Shown: positions 49,767-59,714 of the stretch, piece by piece
Position numbering within the stretch: position 1 is the first letter of the stretch
Layout: each line of letters starts with the position of its first letter
DNA from: Fabrea salina
Lineage: Eukaryota; Ciliophora; Heterotrichea; Heterotrichida; Fabreidae
NCBI GenBank assembly: GCA_022984795.1
Contig: JALIHJ010000027.1
Coordinates: 186,001 to 250,000, forward strand
Direction: 5' to 3'
Length of the DNA: 64,000 nt
Made by a program: the position numbers and the translations under genes
Notes under the pieces: generated by a model
Seen by the model: only the letters and a program-made list of their open reading frames with translations
Told to the model about the DNA's origin: nothing
Database searches by the model: none

Positions 49767-52676
49767 ATGGAAGACCCAATGCCTAACATTGAAGAGCTGG
49801 AGGAAGGCATAGAGTACACACCTAGCGACGATGGTGAGCTTATCCACCAACTAAGAGACAAAGTCCGTGCACAGGCTAAAAGACTTAGGTCGTTAGAGCA
49901 GTACTCACATATATGCGAACAACGTATTCAAGAATTATCCCCAAACCACTCTTTTCCAGTAACCACTGAACACCTTGGTACTACTGCTTCTTCTAACCAA
50001 GAACTTCACCTTGCCAAACAAAAAATCTCTAGGTTAGAGGAACAACTAGCTCACCAACAAGTCTCTTACACAGGACAACTGCCTTCGCCCAACAAAGTCA
50101 ATGCTGCTCAAGCCAAAGAACTCTACTCCTCACTGCATGCACAGTACACCCAAGCCGTTAAGGACAGAGCTGACTTAGAAGAAAGCTTACGTGCTGAAGT
50201 GCTAGTTAACGAAGAACAAGCAACTTACATCGAAGTACTTAAACAAACCATTGAAGCCAAAATGGAGTCTTTAGGCATCACTAGCAGCAACGTGGAGGGT
50301 TTTTCTGACTTAGTGCAGGCTAAGTCGAGTTTTGAAGAGAAGCGAAAAGACTACTCCAGACTTCAAAAAAGAGTTGCAGACCAAGAAAGCACCATCAACA
50401 TCCTTAACGACAAAATCAAAAGACTCAACAAAGAGTACGAAAACCTGATTAAAGAAAGAGACCAAAGTGACGCTCACATGAGAGAAGCAGCAGAAGCTCT
50501 TCAGTACGCAGAAGAAGAAATGCAAAAGATCGAACACGAAAAAGAGTCCCTGATTGAGTACGTGGACGAACACGACAAGATCGAAAACGACCTAAGAGAA
50601 GAAAACAACTCCCTTTGCAAGCAACTAGAAGAACTCCGCTCAGACTACAAAGAACTTTCTGAAATCCACACAAACTTAGAAAAGAAAAACTCAGAAACCA
50701 CCAAAGAACTAGAAGACACCCGACAAGAGTACTCAAGAAGCGACAGGAGTTTGTGTGAAGTCCAGAAAAGCTTTGTGAACGCCAAAAACAGAGTTGAAGA
50801 AAGAGACCGAGAAATCACTCAGTTAAAAGAAGAACTCAGTGGGCTCAGGAACAAAAGCGAGTCTATGCAAGCTAACAGCGCTAGTTTGTCCAACACTCTG
50901 CGCGAAACTCAGTTTGAACTAGACTCAGTAAGTGGTTCTTTGAGTTCTCTGCAAAAAGACTACAACAACCTTAAGAACCAGTACGACTTTACTAAAGAAG
51001 AACTTGAAAAAACCCGAAAAGAAAAACTTGAGGGCCAAAACATTTCAGAGGACTTCAGAAGGAACCTTGACGCAGCTCATTCTGAAATCGACAACTTAAA
51101 AAGCAAAAACTACGAACTGGAACTCAGAATCAACCAGCTCCAGCAAGATAACCAACAGGCTTGGGACACTCAAGAAGAAACTTACAGAAGAGAACAACTC
51201 CAAATAAAAACCAACAGTGACTTAAGAACTCAACTCAGCCAGATTCAAAGTGACAACGAAGACCTCAAAAGGAACCTAAGCACCTTAAACAGAGACTTCA
51301 ACGAACAAAAATCCCAGCTTGAAAACAAAGCCCAGGAAAACTACCAACTAAGTAGGGAAAGAGACCAACTAAGTCACGAACTCAAAAACCTAGAACAAAA
51401 ATACGTATTTCAACAGAACCAAACCAACTGCACCAAGGACGAAAACGTTTCTCTAAAAGAAAAAATAGAAAGCATCAACCATGCTTTAGCAGTAGCTAAC
51501 GAAAACTACCGGGACGTTGAGAACCAACTCCAAATGACTAAGTACCAACTACAAGATTCCCAAGAAGCCACTAAAAGAAGCGAGCGGGACCTTGACTTAG
51601 AAAGACAAGAAACCAAAAAGTACCTACAACAGGTCAAACTCAAAGAGTCCAGAATCGAAGACCTGAACCAAAGTCTTGACCAAAAAAACAAAGACACCAA
51701 AAACTGCTTCAGCACCATAACTTCTTCTTTAAGGAGAATCAAAGAAGAAGTAGGACAGGTTTCCAGAAGACTAGAAGAAGCTTCCCGGAAGTGCTCTTCA
51801 AGTGCAGAGTTCAGTGCAAAGGATATAGAGCAGTGGATCAGTGCTTTGGCAGAAGAGTTCTTGGATTCTTTAAGGAACAGGTCTGAACTCTCGCGGAAAC
51901 TCAGTTCTATCCAACAAGAAACTTCTTACTTGCAGAACCAAGTAGAACAATCCAGCATCCAAGAAAGCTCCTTCAAAGACAGAGAAAAACAACTTAGAGC
52001 CCAACTAGACTCTTTGTGTGCCGAGAACCAACAAACCCGCGAAACCCTTAACGGGAAAATCTACTCACTGCAAAACCAAGTAACTGCTCTGCGCAAACAA
52101 ACTCAAGAGTTAAACGAAGAAAACCTTGAACTTAACCGCCAACTCAAAACTGCGTCTTACGAAAGCACTAACTGGAGACATACAGCTGAGTCGGATGTGT
52201 TTACTATAAAGTCCTTAGAAGACAGAGTTAACTTTTTAATCAGAGAAAAAAACGAACTTGAAACTGTCATAACAAGACTCCAAGGAATGATTCCTAACCC
52301 TAGTCTCCAAAAGGTTCTGTTTGAACTTTTAAGACTCAGAGGCGAACTGGACTTAGTTGAACGCGAAAAAATGAGACTCAACAACCAGTACTCAAGACTA
52401 GAAGCTGACTACTCCAAAAGTTACGACGAAGAGCTCAGACTTGAGCTTGGAACTCTGCAGAGCCAAATTAACGAGTGCGAGAACCAAGGGTTAGTTATTC
52501 AGAGGAAAATCAAAAGCATGGACGAAGAAATCAGAGACATCCAAAATGACGAAAGGAGGAGGAGTTACGACAGAGTCCCTACTTCGGACAAACGCTACAA
52601 CCCCAGTTTTGACTCCTATATTAACAGTCCTGAGTACTCCGAAACTCCAACTAGATTAAAAAATAAGTATAACTAG
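49767..52676 (+). CDS. Long coiled-coil protein, probably centrosomal/basal-body scaffold
   Basis: A 969-residue protein. A short non-coiled head (residues 1-95) with a Pro/Ser loop (ELSPNHSFPVTTEHLG) is followed by near-continuous coiled coil from about residue 115 to 925, rich in Glu, Lys, Gln and Asn (YSRLQKRVADQESTINILND, SQLENKAQENYQLSRERDQL, LNRQLKTASYESTNWRHTAE). The tail is short and basic (RRRSYDRVPTSDKRYNPSFD). It is similar in layout to rootletin or other striated-fibre and centrosome scaffolds, but no diagnostic motif is present. Third of three same-strand orphans with gaps of 15 and 9 bp. Confidence 0.85.
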   Translation: MEDPMPNIEELEEGIEYTPSDDGELIHQLRDKVRAQAKRLRSLEQYSHICEQRIQELSPNHSFPVTTEHLGTTASSNQELHLAKQKISRLEEQLAHQQVSYTGQLPSPNKVNAAQAKELYSSLHAQYTQAVKDRADLEESLRAEVLVNEEQATYIEVLKQTIEAKMESLGITSSNVEGFSDLVQAKSSFEEKRKDYSRLQKRVADQESTINILNDKIKRLNKEYENLIKERDQSDAHMREAAEALQYAEEEMQKIEHEKESLIEYVDEHDKIENDLREENNSLCKQLEELRSDYKELSEIHTNLEKKNSETTKELEDTRQEYSRSDRSLCEVQKSFVNAKNRVEERDREITQLKEELSGLRNKSESMQANSASLSNTLRETQFELDSVSGSLSSLQKDYNNLKNQYDFTKEELEKTRKEKLEGQNISEDFRRNLDAAHSEIDNLKSKNYELELRINQLQQDNQQAWDTQEETYRREQLQIKTNSDLRTQLSQIQSDNEDLKRNLSTLNRDFNEQKSQLENKAQENYQLSRERDQLSHELKNLEQKYVFQQNQTNCTKDENVSLKEKIESINHALAVANENYRDVENQLQMTKYQLQDSQEATKRSERDLDLERQETKKYLQQVKLKESRIEDLNQSLDQKNKDTKNCFSTITSSLRRIKEEVGQVSRRLEEASRKCSSSAEFSAKDIEQWISALAEEFLDSLRNRSELSRKLSSIQQETSYLQNQVEQSSIQESSFKDREKQLRAQLDSLCAENQQTRETLNGKIYSLQNQVTALRKQTQELNEENLELNRQLKTASYESTNWRHTAESDVFTIKSLEDRVNFLIREKNELETVITRLQGMIPNPSLQKVLFELLRLRGELDLVEREKMRLNNQYSRLEADYSKSYDEELRLELGTLQSQINECENQGLVIQRKIKSMDEEIRDIQNDERRRSYDRVPTSDKRYNPSFDSYINSPEYSETPTRLKNKYN

Positions 52677-52732
52677 TGTTTCAGAAAGGCTTTTCAGCAC
52701 TAATAAGTGGCCCCAGCGCGTTTTCATCATAT

Positions 52733-53383
52733 TTAATTACTATCCAGAATTTTTTGAATAAGTTGGTCGTAGAAATCTGCTCTAGTGCTGAGTGCAAAGT
52801 TAGCAATGCTCACAGGAATCGAGCCTTTTGCGTCAGCTAAACTCACTCCTGAAAAGTGAGTGCTTGAGTCTTCGTGCAACTCACAAAGGTGCAGAGCAAA
52901 CCTTATATCAGCCCTTACAGGGTCTTGACTCTCTGGAAAGTCAGGGTCTTGCACACTGGTGTCTAGCATTGCGTAGTTCTCGTCTCCAAAGTCTATTTTG
53001 CTTGAAAAAAACAAAACTTCTCTGCTAGCAACTCCAGGAAAAGGCACCTTGGCAACTTCGTGGATCATTCTTTCTGAGTCAGAAAACTCTTTGGCTACTT
53101 CGGACTTCTCAATGATTTCTGGGTTCAACTCAGCGTGGAGTTTAGTCATATAGTTCCACAAAAAGTCCCTGACTTCTTTAGGGGGCTTTGCAAGGAACCC
53201 TTCTACTTTAAAGGCTTCAAGACCTTCTTCCGTTGACTTTTTGTAAGTAGTGATGTTTTTGAACTCTTTAAGAACAGACCAGTCCTCCGCAGAGTACAGC
53301 ATTTCTATAGCTTGGTCGTAAACTTCTCCGCCTCTGCTTCTAAAGCTTTCTAGTAGCTCTTGTTTGTCCATAGTTAATTGCAT
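52733..53383 (-). CDS. START-domain lipid-binding protein
   Basis: A 216-residue protein that is essentially a single START domain. Visible features: an N-terminal helix (QAIEMLYSAEDWSVLKEFKN), TTYKKSTEEGLEAFKVEGFL, KEVRDFLWNYMTKLHAELNP, VAKVPFPGVASREVLFFSSK, RADIRFALHLCELHEDSSTH and the long C-terminal helix (VSIANFALSTRADFYDQLIQ). START domains carry sterols, phospholipids or ceramides in a hydrophobic tunnel. No membrane anchor or signal, so cytosolic. The start could be MQLTMD or the inner MDKQEL; the former is used. It follows the EMAPII-like gene with a 10-bp gap. Confidence 0.9.
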   Translation of the reverse strand: MQLTMDKQELLESFRSRGGEVYDQAIEMLYSAEDWSVLKEFKNITTYKKSTEEGLEAFKVEGFLAKPPKEVRDFLWNYMTKLHAELNPEIIEKSEVAKEFSDSERMIHEVAKVPFPGVASREVLFFSSKIDFGDENYAMLDTSVQDPDFPESQDPVRADIRFALHLCELHEDSSTHFSGVSLADAKGSIPVSIANFALSTRADFYDQLIQKILDSN

Positions 53384-53393
53384 GATCAGCTAA

Positions 53394-54035
53394 TTAGCTT
53401 ATAGAAGAGTTAGAGGCAGGAGTCTGGATGACTCCTTGAGAAGTAATGAGTCTTTTGTCTCCGAAGCAAGCCTCCCCTGCCGAATTGGTCACTAAGTAAG
53501 GAACACACTTTTCAAGCACCTTCTTTTTAGGGTTTAGGACGCGTTCTAAAGCTGACTTTTGAGGAAGTCTTCCACCTTCAACTCCGACTCGTTCTCCAAC
53601 TTCTGAGCCTTCAACAGGCCTTACTAGGTCAAAACTCTCGCCAACTTTAACGGCCAACACCATTCCTTCTGAAGGGAACCCTGCAAGTTTCCTTGGCTTT
53701 AAGTTTGCCATCACCAACACTAAGCCACTCATTGACTCGATGGGCACGTCTTTTTGGAGTCCTGATCCAATCTGTCTGGGGTTTTCTTCGCCAATGTCTA
53801 TTTTTTCGCAGTAGATCTTTTCGCTGTCAGGGTGTCTCCAGCACTCAATGATTCTGCCCACTCGGATGTCGATTTGCTCAAAAAGGTCGTGAGGAGCCTC
53901 TGAGAAGTCAGGCAACTCAGACTTTTGTTCTTCAGAAGTGGTTTGGTTCTCAGAAGTGGGTGCTCCTTGGAGAACTCCTAGGTTGTTTTCGAGTTTAGCT
54001 ATTAAAGAATTGAGGAGTTTTTGTGACCTAAGCAT
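53394..54035 (-). CDS. EMAPII/Arc1p-type tRNA-binding protein
   Basis: A 213-residue protein. A short helical N-terminus with a Ser/Glu linker is followed from about residue 48 by an OB-fold tRNA-binding domain: FEQIDIRVGRIIECWRHPDS, EKIYCEKIDIGEENPRQIGS, GLQKDVP, LVLVMANLKPRKLAGFPSEG with MVLAV. The C-terminal EMAPII-like extension contains PVEGSEVGERV and LNPKKKVLEKCVPYLVTNSA then GEACFGDKRLITSQGVI. This matches AIMP1/Arc1p and the C-terminus of some Tyr- or Met-tRNA synthetases. It probably delivers tRNA within a synthetase complex. The catalytic part of a synthetase is absent. Confidence 0.93.
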   Translation of the reverse strand: MLRSQKLLNSLIAKLENNLGVLQGAPTSENQTTSEEQKSELPDFSEAPHDLFEQIDIRVGRIIECWRHPDSEKIYCEKIDIGEENPRQIGSGLQKDVPIESMSGLVLVMANLKPRKLAGFPSEGMVLAVKVGESFDLVRPVEGSEVGERVGVEGGRLPQKSALERVLNPKKKVLEKCVPYLVTNSAGEACFGDKRLITSQGVIQTPASNSSIS

Positions 54036-54181
54036 TTCTAATGTATAATATTAACACCTTCTTAAGAGTGCGGCAAATTCAAATTTGAATTTAAAATGCA
54101 AACTCGGTAACTAAGCATTACTTAAGCCTTATTTGCAGCAATGACAATAGTTCTTGCAAAAAGGGCGCCAAAATAATAATA
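54036..54181. promoter_or_regulatory. 146-bp divergent spacer with an 18-bp palindrome
   Basis: Between the EMAPII-like and STIL-like genes. It contains the perfect palindrome AAATTCAAATTTGAATTT at 54075-54092. No ORF of note (one 4-codon ATG frame). The palindrome may be a binding site of a dimeric factor or a transcript hairpin; function unknown. Confidence 0.5.
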
Positions 54182-55531
54182 ATGAACATGCAAGACAACT
54201 TAATCCACTGGGAAAAACTAATTTCTCCTAATTTCACACAAGCAGAACTCTGGGAAGTCTCTTCCCAACCAACAGCTTTTAAGTTTTGCTCCAAGTCGTG
54301 CTTGCCTAACTTCCAAATAGCAGGAGATGTCTTAGAAGAAATGTCCAGACGCAAGAAAGACTGTGTACTGCCTTGCTTCAAACTAAGGCCAGGAATCTTA
54401 CGCGTTGAAGAAGTTAGGTACAACTTTTCCAACTCTTCAGACTACTCAGTTTATCTCCAAAACTCCTGTGTCACACAAGCTAAGTTAGAAAAAACTTCTG
54501 AGTACGCCACCGACAATGCACTCCTGCAAAGTGGCTGCGAGAAGTACCCCGAAGTACTTGACTTCGTTATGTCAGTAGGCAGTTTCCAGTCTGACGAACT
54601 ACTAAGTTTGTCTTGGTACTGGGTTTACCCCAAGATAAACTTGACCTTCACACCGCTTCCTGCGTTTAAAATCATTTCTAACCCCCTGTCCAAAGAGTTA
54701 TTTTATAACTCTAAAGAAAGCTTTAGGACTGGGCTGGTTTCAATGGACAACAAAAGCAGGCTAGTAATGATGCTTGGAAGTGACCCTATGGCCCAGCAGT
54801 ACCCCTGTGTAGGAATCTGGATCTCTGGACTGTCTCCTAAGAAAAGGGTTTCCCGGTCTGCGTTGTGGGCTGCCTGTGCGAGGTACATACTCTCTGAGAA
54901 CTTAAGGAAACTAGTCAATACCAACAGTTCTTTCATTGCAGTGGTTTTTGACGACAATGTAAATTTCTATGAAGTAGAAATAGAAAACAAACTGTCTTGG
55001 TGCTCTAAAGAGATAGAAAAAACAGTGGAACTCCCTGTAAACTCTTTGCACTTAAGTCCTCAAATTAGCAGACGAAAGACTCAAGAACCCCTTGGAACAG
55101 CTAGGTTTGGAGACTCACAACTCTCCCAACTAAGAGACTCTTCTCTAGAGTGCTCGGTCTCTGATATTTTTTCAAACAGCCAGTCAGAAATCAGTTCTTT
55201 CACTCCTTTTTCGCCCCAAGCTGAAGAAGTTCTAACTAGTCAGTCCAAAGAAATCAAACAGCTCAAAGCCCAGTTAGCAAACTTAGAAGCTTACATAAAG
55301 TCTTTGCCCTTAATGATAGTTAAGCCTTCTGATAAAGCTACTACTGGAACCAACACTTCTATTGACAAGGACTGTCCTGTTTCGCCTGACTCAGACTCTA
55401 CAAGGTGCTTTTCTGACCAGTTTTCCTCCCCTGAAGAGTGCAGCATTAGGTCTCGCCTATGGGAGTCCCCTGAAGCTTGCATTCCGAAAATTGAGTATAA
55501 CTCTATTGATAACACCTTTGAAGATTTTTAA
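54182..55531 (+). CDS. STIL-like (SAS-5/Ana2 relative) protein
   Basis: A 449-residue protein. Residues about 1-270 resemble the N-terminal region of STIL: SWYWVYPKINLTFTPLPAFK, YPCVGIWISGLSPKKRVSRS, ALWAACARYILSENLRKLVN, SSFIAVVFDDNVNFYEVEIE. A disordered Ser-rich stretch follows, with a short coiled coil at about residue 360-382 (KEIKQLKAQLANLEAYIKSL), the place of the STIL coiled coil that binds PLK4, then a Ser-rich tail. STIL/Ana2/SAS-5 bridges PLK4 and SAS-6 in centriole assembly. The STAN motif is not evident. The assignment rests on motif resemblance and needs profile confirmation. Confidence 0.6.
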   Translation: MNMQDNLIHWEKLISPNFTQAELWEVSSQPTAFKFCSKSCLPNFQIAGDVLEEMSRRKKDCVLPCFKLRPGILRVEEVRYNFSNSSDYSVYLQNSCVTQAKLEKTSEYATDNALLQSGCEKYPEVLDFVMSVGSFQSDELLSLSWYWVYPKINLTFTPLPAFKIISNPLSKELFYNSKESFRTGLVSMDNKSRLVMMLGSDPMAQQYPCVGIWISGLSPKKRVSRSALWAACARYILSENLRKLVNTNSSFIAVVFDDNVNFYEVEIENKLSWCSKEIEKTVELPVNSLHLSPQISRRKTQEPLGTARFGDSQLSQLRDSSLECSVSDIFSNSQSEISSFTPFSPQAEEVLTSQSKEIKQLKAQLANLEAYIKSLPLMIVKPSDKATTGTNTSIDKDCPVSPDSDSTRCFSDQFSSPEECSIRSRLWESPEACIPKIEYNSIDNTFEDF

Positions 55532-55558
55532 CTGTATCCTAAAGATATTATTTAAATT

Positions 55559-56341
55559 ATGCAAGTAGTAGACTCTAGAGTTCCTGTTACAAAGCAGATT
55601 CCAGCCTATAAACTTTCAATCATATCTACACCTAGTGTAGCCAAAACCTCCTATCCCTTCATAGGCACTATTCCATCTGAATCTAAGTTATTCATTAAGC
55701 CTGAAAAGGACTCCAAACTCAAGCTCTTCATAAAGACACAAGGGCTCTTCAAAACCTCAGTAGAGACTTTTAACTTCTTAGCAGGAGACTCCTTGTACTC
55801 TAATGCCAAAAACACCATGTTTGCTTGCGACACTCTGAAAGTCTCAAGTTTCCACCTTGAACAAAGCTTCTCAGAAGAAACCTACGAAATCTGCAGAATA
55901 TGCTTGGATAGCGGAGACTCCAACGACCTGATTTCTCCTTGCAACTGCGATGGGTCAAGTAAGTATGTTCACGAATCCTGCTTGAAGTTGTGGCTTTTGA
56001 GACTCCAACAAGAAGAAATTGACCTTACTCACTGCGAAGTGTGCCAAGGTACTTTAAACATGACATTCCAGTACGCAAACATCTGCAAGCCCTGCAAACT
56101 CAAAGAGTCAGGTTCATTTTTAGTGCCTTTTTTCATTGCCTGCATCTTTTTGGCGGGGCTGCTTACATTGGCTTTCAAGGAGTCTGAGGAGTTCGACGTT
56201 CAAAACGTGTTTGACCTGATTATACTTGTACTTCTGGGTTCTTTTTGCCTTGTGTGCTACATAGTCAGCATCAAGATGTTTTGGGTCAACTGCACAGAAA
56301 AGCAGATTTTAAACTGGAAAATCAGAAACAAGCCCAACTAA
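55559..56341 (+). CDS. RING-CH (MARCH-type) membrane E3 ubiquitin ligase
   Basis: A 260-residue protein. The N-terminal 105 residues have no known motif. A RING-CH finger lies at about residues 113-162 (CRICLDSGDSNDLISPCNCD, YVHESCLKLW, HCEVCQG), with the C4-H-C3 order and His typical of MARCH. Two transmembrane helices follow at about residues 185-204 and 218-241 (LVPFFIACIFLAGLLTLAF, LIILVLLGSFCLVCYIVSI). MARCH ligases ubiquitinate membrane proteins for endocytosis or degradation. It ends with a short basic tail (NWKIRNKPN). 27 bp after the STIL-like stop. Confidence 0.92.
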   Translation: MQVVDSRVPVTKQIPAYKLSIISTPSVAKTSYPFIGTIPSESKLFIKPEKDSKLKLFIKTQGLFKTSVETFNFLAGDSLYSNAKNTMFACDTLKVSSFHLEQSFSEETYEICRICLDSGDSNDLISPCNCDGSSKYVHESCLKLWLLRLQQEEIDLTHCEVCQGTLNMTFQYANICKPCKLKESGSFLVPFFIACIFLAGLLTLAFKESEEFDVQNVFDLIILVLLGSFCLVCYIVSIKMFWVNCTEKQILNWKIRNKPN

Positions 56342-56440
56342 TTATCCATATCTTCTGAGTAATTCTAACTTAACCCAATCAAATTCAAATAAATGGATAA
56401 GTTCCAAATATAAATAGAGCCTGCACAGTCAACTTTATAA

Positions 56441-56767
56441 ATGAAAAAGCAAGTTACCAAAGAACAAGTCGAAAAGAAAAAGACAAAGAAAAGGTCAGAA
56501 ACCTTCTCACTGTACATCTACAGAGTCCTCAAACAAGTGCACCCCGACATCGGAATTTCCAAGAGGTCCATGAGCATCATGAACTCCTTCATCAACGATA
56601 TCTTCGAAAGAGTTTGCTTGGAAAGCTCCAAACTTGTCAGGTACGGCAAAAAGAGAACCTTGTCCAGCAGAGAAGTCCAAACTAGCGTTAGACTTATCCT
56701 TCCTGGAGAACTCGCTAAGCACGCCGTTAGTGAAGGAACTAAGGCTGTAACCAAGTTCACAAGCTAA
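56441..56767 (+). CDS. H2B: Histone H2B
   Basis: A 108-residue core histone. Visible features: a Lys-rich tail ([20 protein letters not shown]), [60 protein letters not shown] and the C-terminal [20 protein letters not shown] with final Ser. The tail is shorter than in animals. It pairs with H2A in the nucleosome. The gap to the upstream gene is 99 bp and to the convergent beta-tubulin stop 44 bp. No canonical histone stem-loop is obvious just after the stop. Codon use favours C-ending codons, as in highly expressed genes. Confidence 0.97.
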   Translation: MKKQVTKEQVEKKKTKKRSETFSLYIYRVLKQVHPDIGISKRSMSIMNSFINDIFERVCLESSKLVRYGKKRTLSSREVQTSVRLILPGELAKHAVSEGTKAVTKFTS

Positions 56768-56811
56768 TAAATTAATTGACAGTTTTCAATAAAGTTTTAG
56801 TATAATTATGA

Positions 56812-58167
<1,356 letters not shown>

Positions 58168-58189
58168 TTAAGTTAGAGTAAAATTGCTT

Positions 58190-59662
58190 TTAAAGTTCAC
58201 TGAGTCCTTCTTTGATCCAGGGATGCGAAAGTGCTTCTTCCGGTTGTAATCTGCCTTGCGGGTCCCAATCCAAGCACTTTTCCAAGAAGTCAACAAACAT
58301 GTAGTCTTTGCTTCTAACCTTTTCTTGGAGCACCCTTGCTCCAGGAAGTCTGAGCTTCTTCTTGTTAGTAGGAGTTAACTTGGAGTAGTCGCTGATATCG
58401 TGGAACAAATTCTTACGTGTAGAGAGCTTCAAAATGTGTCGAGGGGGCAAGCCTAGTACTTCGATGATGCAACTTAGCTGTTCGTTTTCGTTTTTGCCAG
58501 TGAAAAGGGGATACCCTGAGTGGAGCTCCGCGCAAATGCAGCCCAGGGACCACATGTCGATGCTGGTAGTATAGGGTATACCAAGCATAATTTCGGGTGC
58601 CCTATAAAACCTACTTTGAATGTAAGTGTAAATTTTCTCGTCTTCCAAGCAGGATGATCCGAAATCTATGACTTTTATCCCCGACTTTTCGGGGTTTTTA
58701 AGCAGAATGTTTTCTGGCTTAAGGTCACAATGAATAATTTTGTTCTGCTTCAAAAAACAAAGGCACGCAAGGATTTGTATTGCGAACCTGCGAACTAGAG
58801 TGAGGGAAAACCCTTGGAAGCAGTTGGACCTTAAGAGTTCGTACAAGTTTATGCTCAACAACTCAAAAGTAATGCAAAGGTGCTTTCTGAAAACAAAGCA
58901 GCTCTTCATCTCGATCGAGTGGGAACTTTTACTCTGGTCCCTTTCAGCAATCATCTTGAGTATTTTCACTTCAACTTTGCCCTGCCTGTGGAACCTTTTT
59001 TGGTTTCTGATGATTTTCAAAGCAATCCATTGCTTAAGTTTGTGGTCCAGGCACTTAACAACTAGCCCAAAAGAACCCTTTCCTAAGATTTCTAGGATTT
59101 CGTACCTGTAAGCGATGTGGTCTCCGTGCACAACCCTGTAGTTGGACTTTTCATCGTCGTAACCGAAATTATCTTTATTGGAGTCAGATTTAACCTTCTT
59201 AGCACTCAGCCCTAAGAAGTAAATCTTTCTATAGTCGCTGATTTCTTGCTTCTCAAACGAACTCAAAAGGTGCTTGTAAGCGTTCAGGCTTTTTTGTGGA
59301 CTAAGAGGAAATTGTTCTTCGAACTCTTTAGAAGGAATCGAAGCAGATTTGTGCCTTATGAGGCTCATCCGCGACCTTATTTTAGGCGATTGTTCTTTGC
59401 CTTCTCCGATGGAAACTATTTGTGACCTGTTCATAGAGATCGCTCCTCTGACCGTTGAGTTTCCAGAGTTGAATTGAGGGTTCAGATAAACACTCAACTG
59501 CCTTTCAGTGGACTTTCCTCTTTGGGACCTAGGAGTAGGCACTAAGGAACTTTTTCTTGAGTGGTTTATGGTGCTTTTTTTCTTAGAAGTTGATCGCTTA
59601 GAAGCTTGGATGCTTCTAAGCTTTATGACTTTGAGTTTGGGAGATATATTTTTGGTTAGCAT
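58190..59662 (-). CDS. DYRK-family protein kinase
   Basis: A 490-residue protein. Residues 1-130 are basic and Ser-rich. At about 165-185 is the DYRK homology box (NFGYDDEKSNYRVVHGDHIA, YRYEILEILGKGSFG). The kinase domain follows to the C-terminus: VALKII-like ALKIIRNQKRFHRQ, HCDLKPENIL, IDFGSSCLEDEK, and the activation-loop YxY in IYTYIQSRFYRAPE, whose second Tyr is autophosphorylated co-translationally in DYRKs. GCICAELHSGYPLFTG is present. The DH box and loop are closest to class II DYRK (DYRK2/4, Pom1). Cytosolic or nuclear serine/threonine kinase that may act in cell size and polarity. Confidence 0.94.
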   Translation of the reverse strand: MLTKNISPKLKVIKLRSIQASKRSTSKKKSTINHSRKSSLVPTPRSQRGKSTERQLSVYLNPQFNSGNSTVRGAISMNRSQIVSIGEGKEQSPKIRSRMSLIRHKSASIPSKEFEEQFPLSPQKSLNAYKHLLSSFEKQEISDYRKIYFLGLSAKKVKSDSNKDNFGYDDEKSNYRVVHGDHIAYRYEILEILGKGSFGLVVKCLDHKLKQWIALKIIRNQKRFHRQGKVEVKILKMIAERDQSKSSHSIEMKSCFVFRKHLCITFELLSINLYELLRSNCFQGFSLTLVRRFAIQILACLCFLKQNKIIHCDLKPENILLKNPEKSGIKVIDFGSSCLEDEKIYTYIQSRFYRAPEIMLGIPYTTSIDMWSLGCICAELHSGYPLFTGKNENEQLSCIIEVLGLPPRHILKLSTRKNLFHDISDYSKLTPTNKKKLRLPGARVLQEKVRSKDYMFVDFLEKCLDWDPQGRLQPEEALSHPWIKEGLSEL

Positions 59663-59714
59663 ATTTAATATGGCAATAAATTCAACAGAGTGGAATTAGT
59701 TCACCAATGTTCAG

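Noticed and set aside
54075-54092. Palindrome as a transcription terminator
   Set aside because: It lies between two divergent starts, not after a gene, and has no loop.
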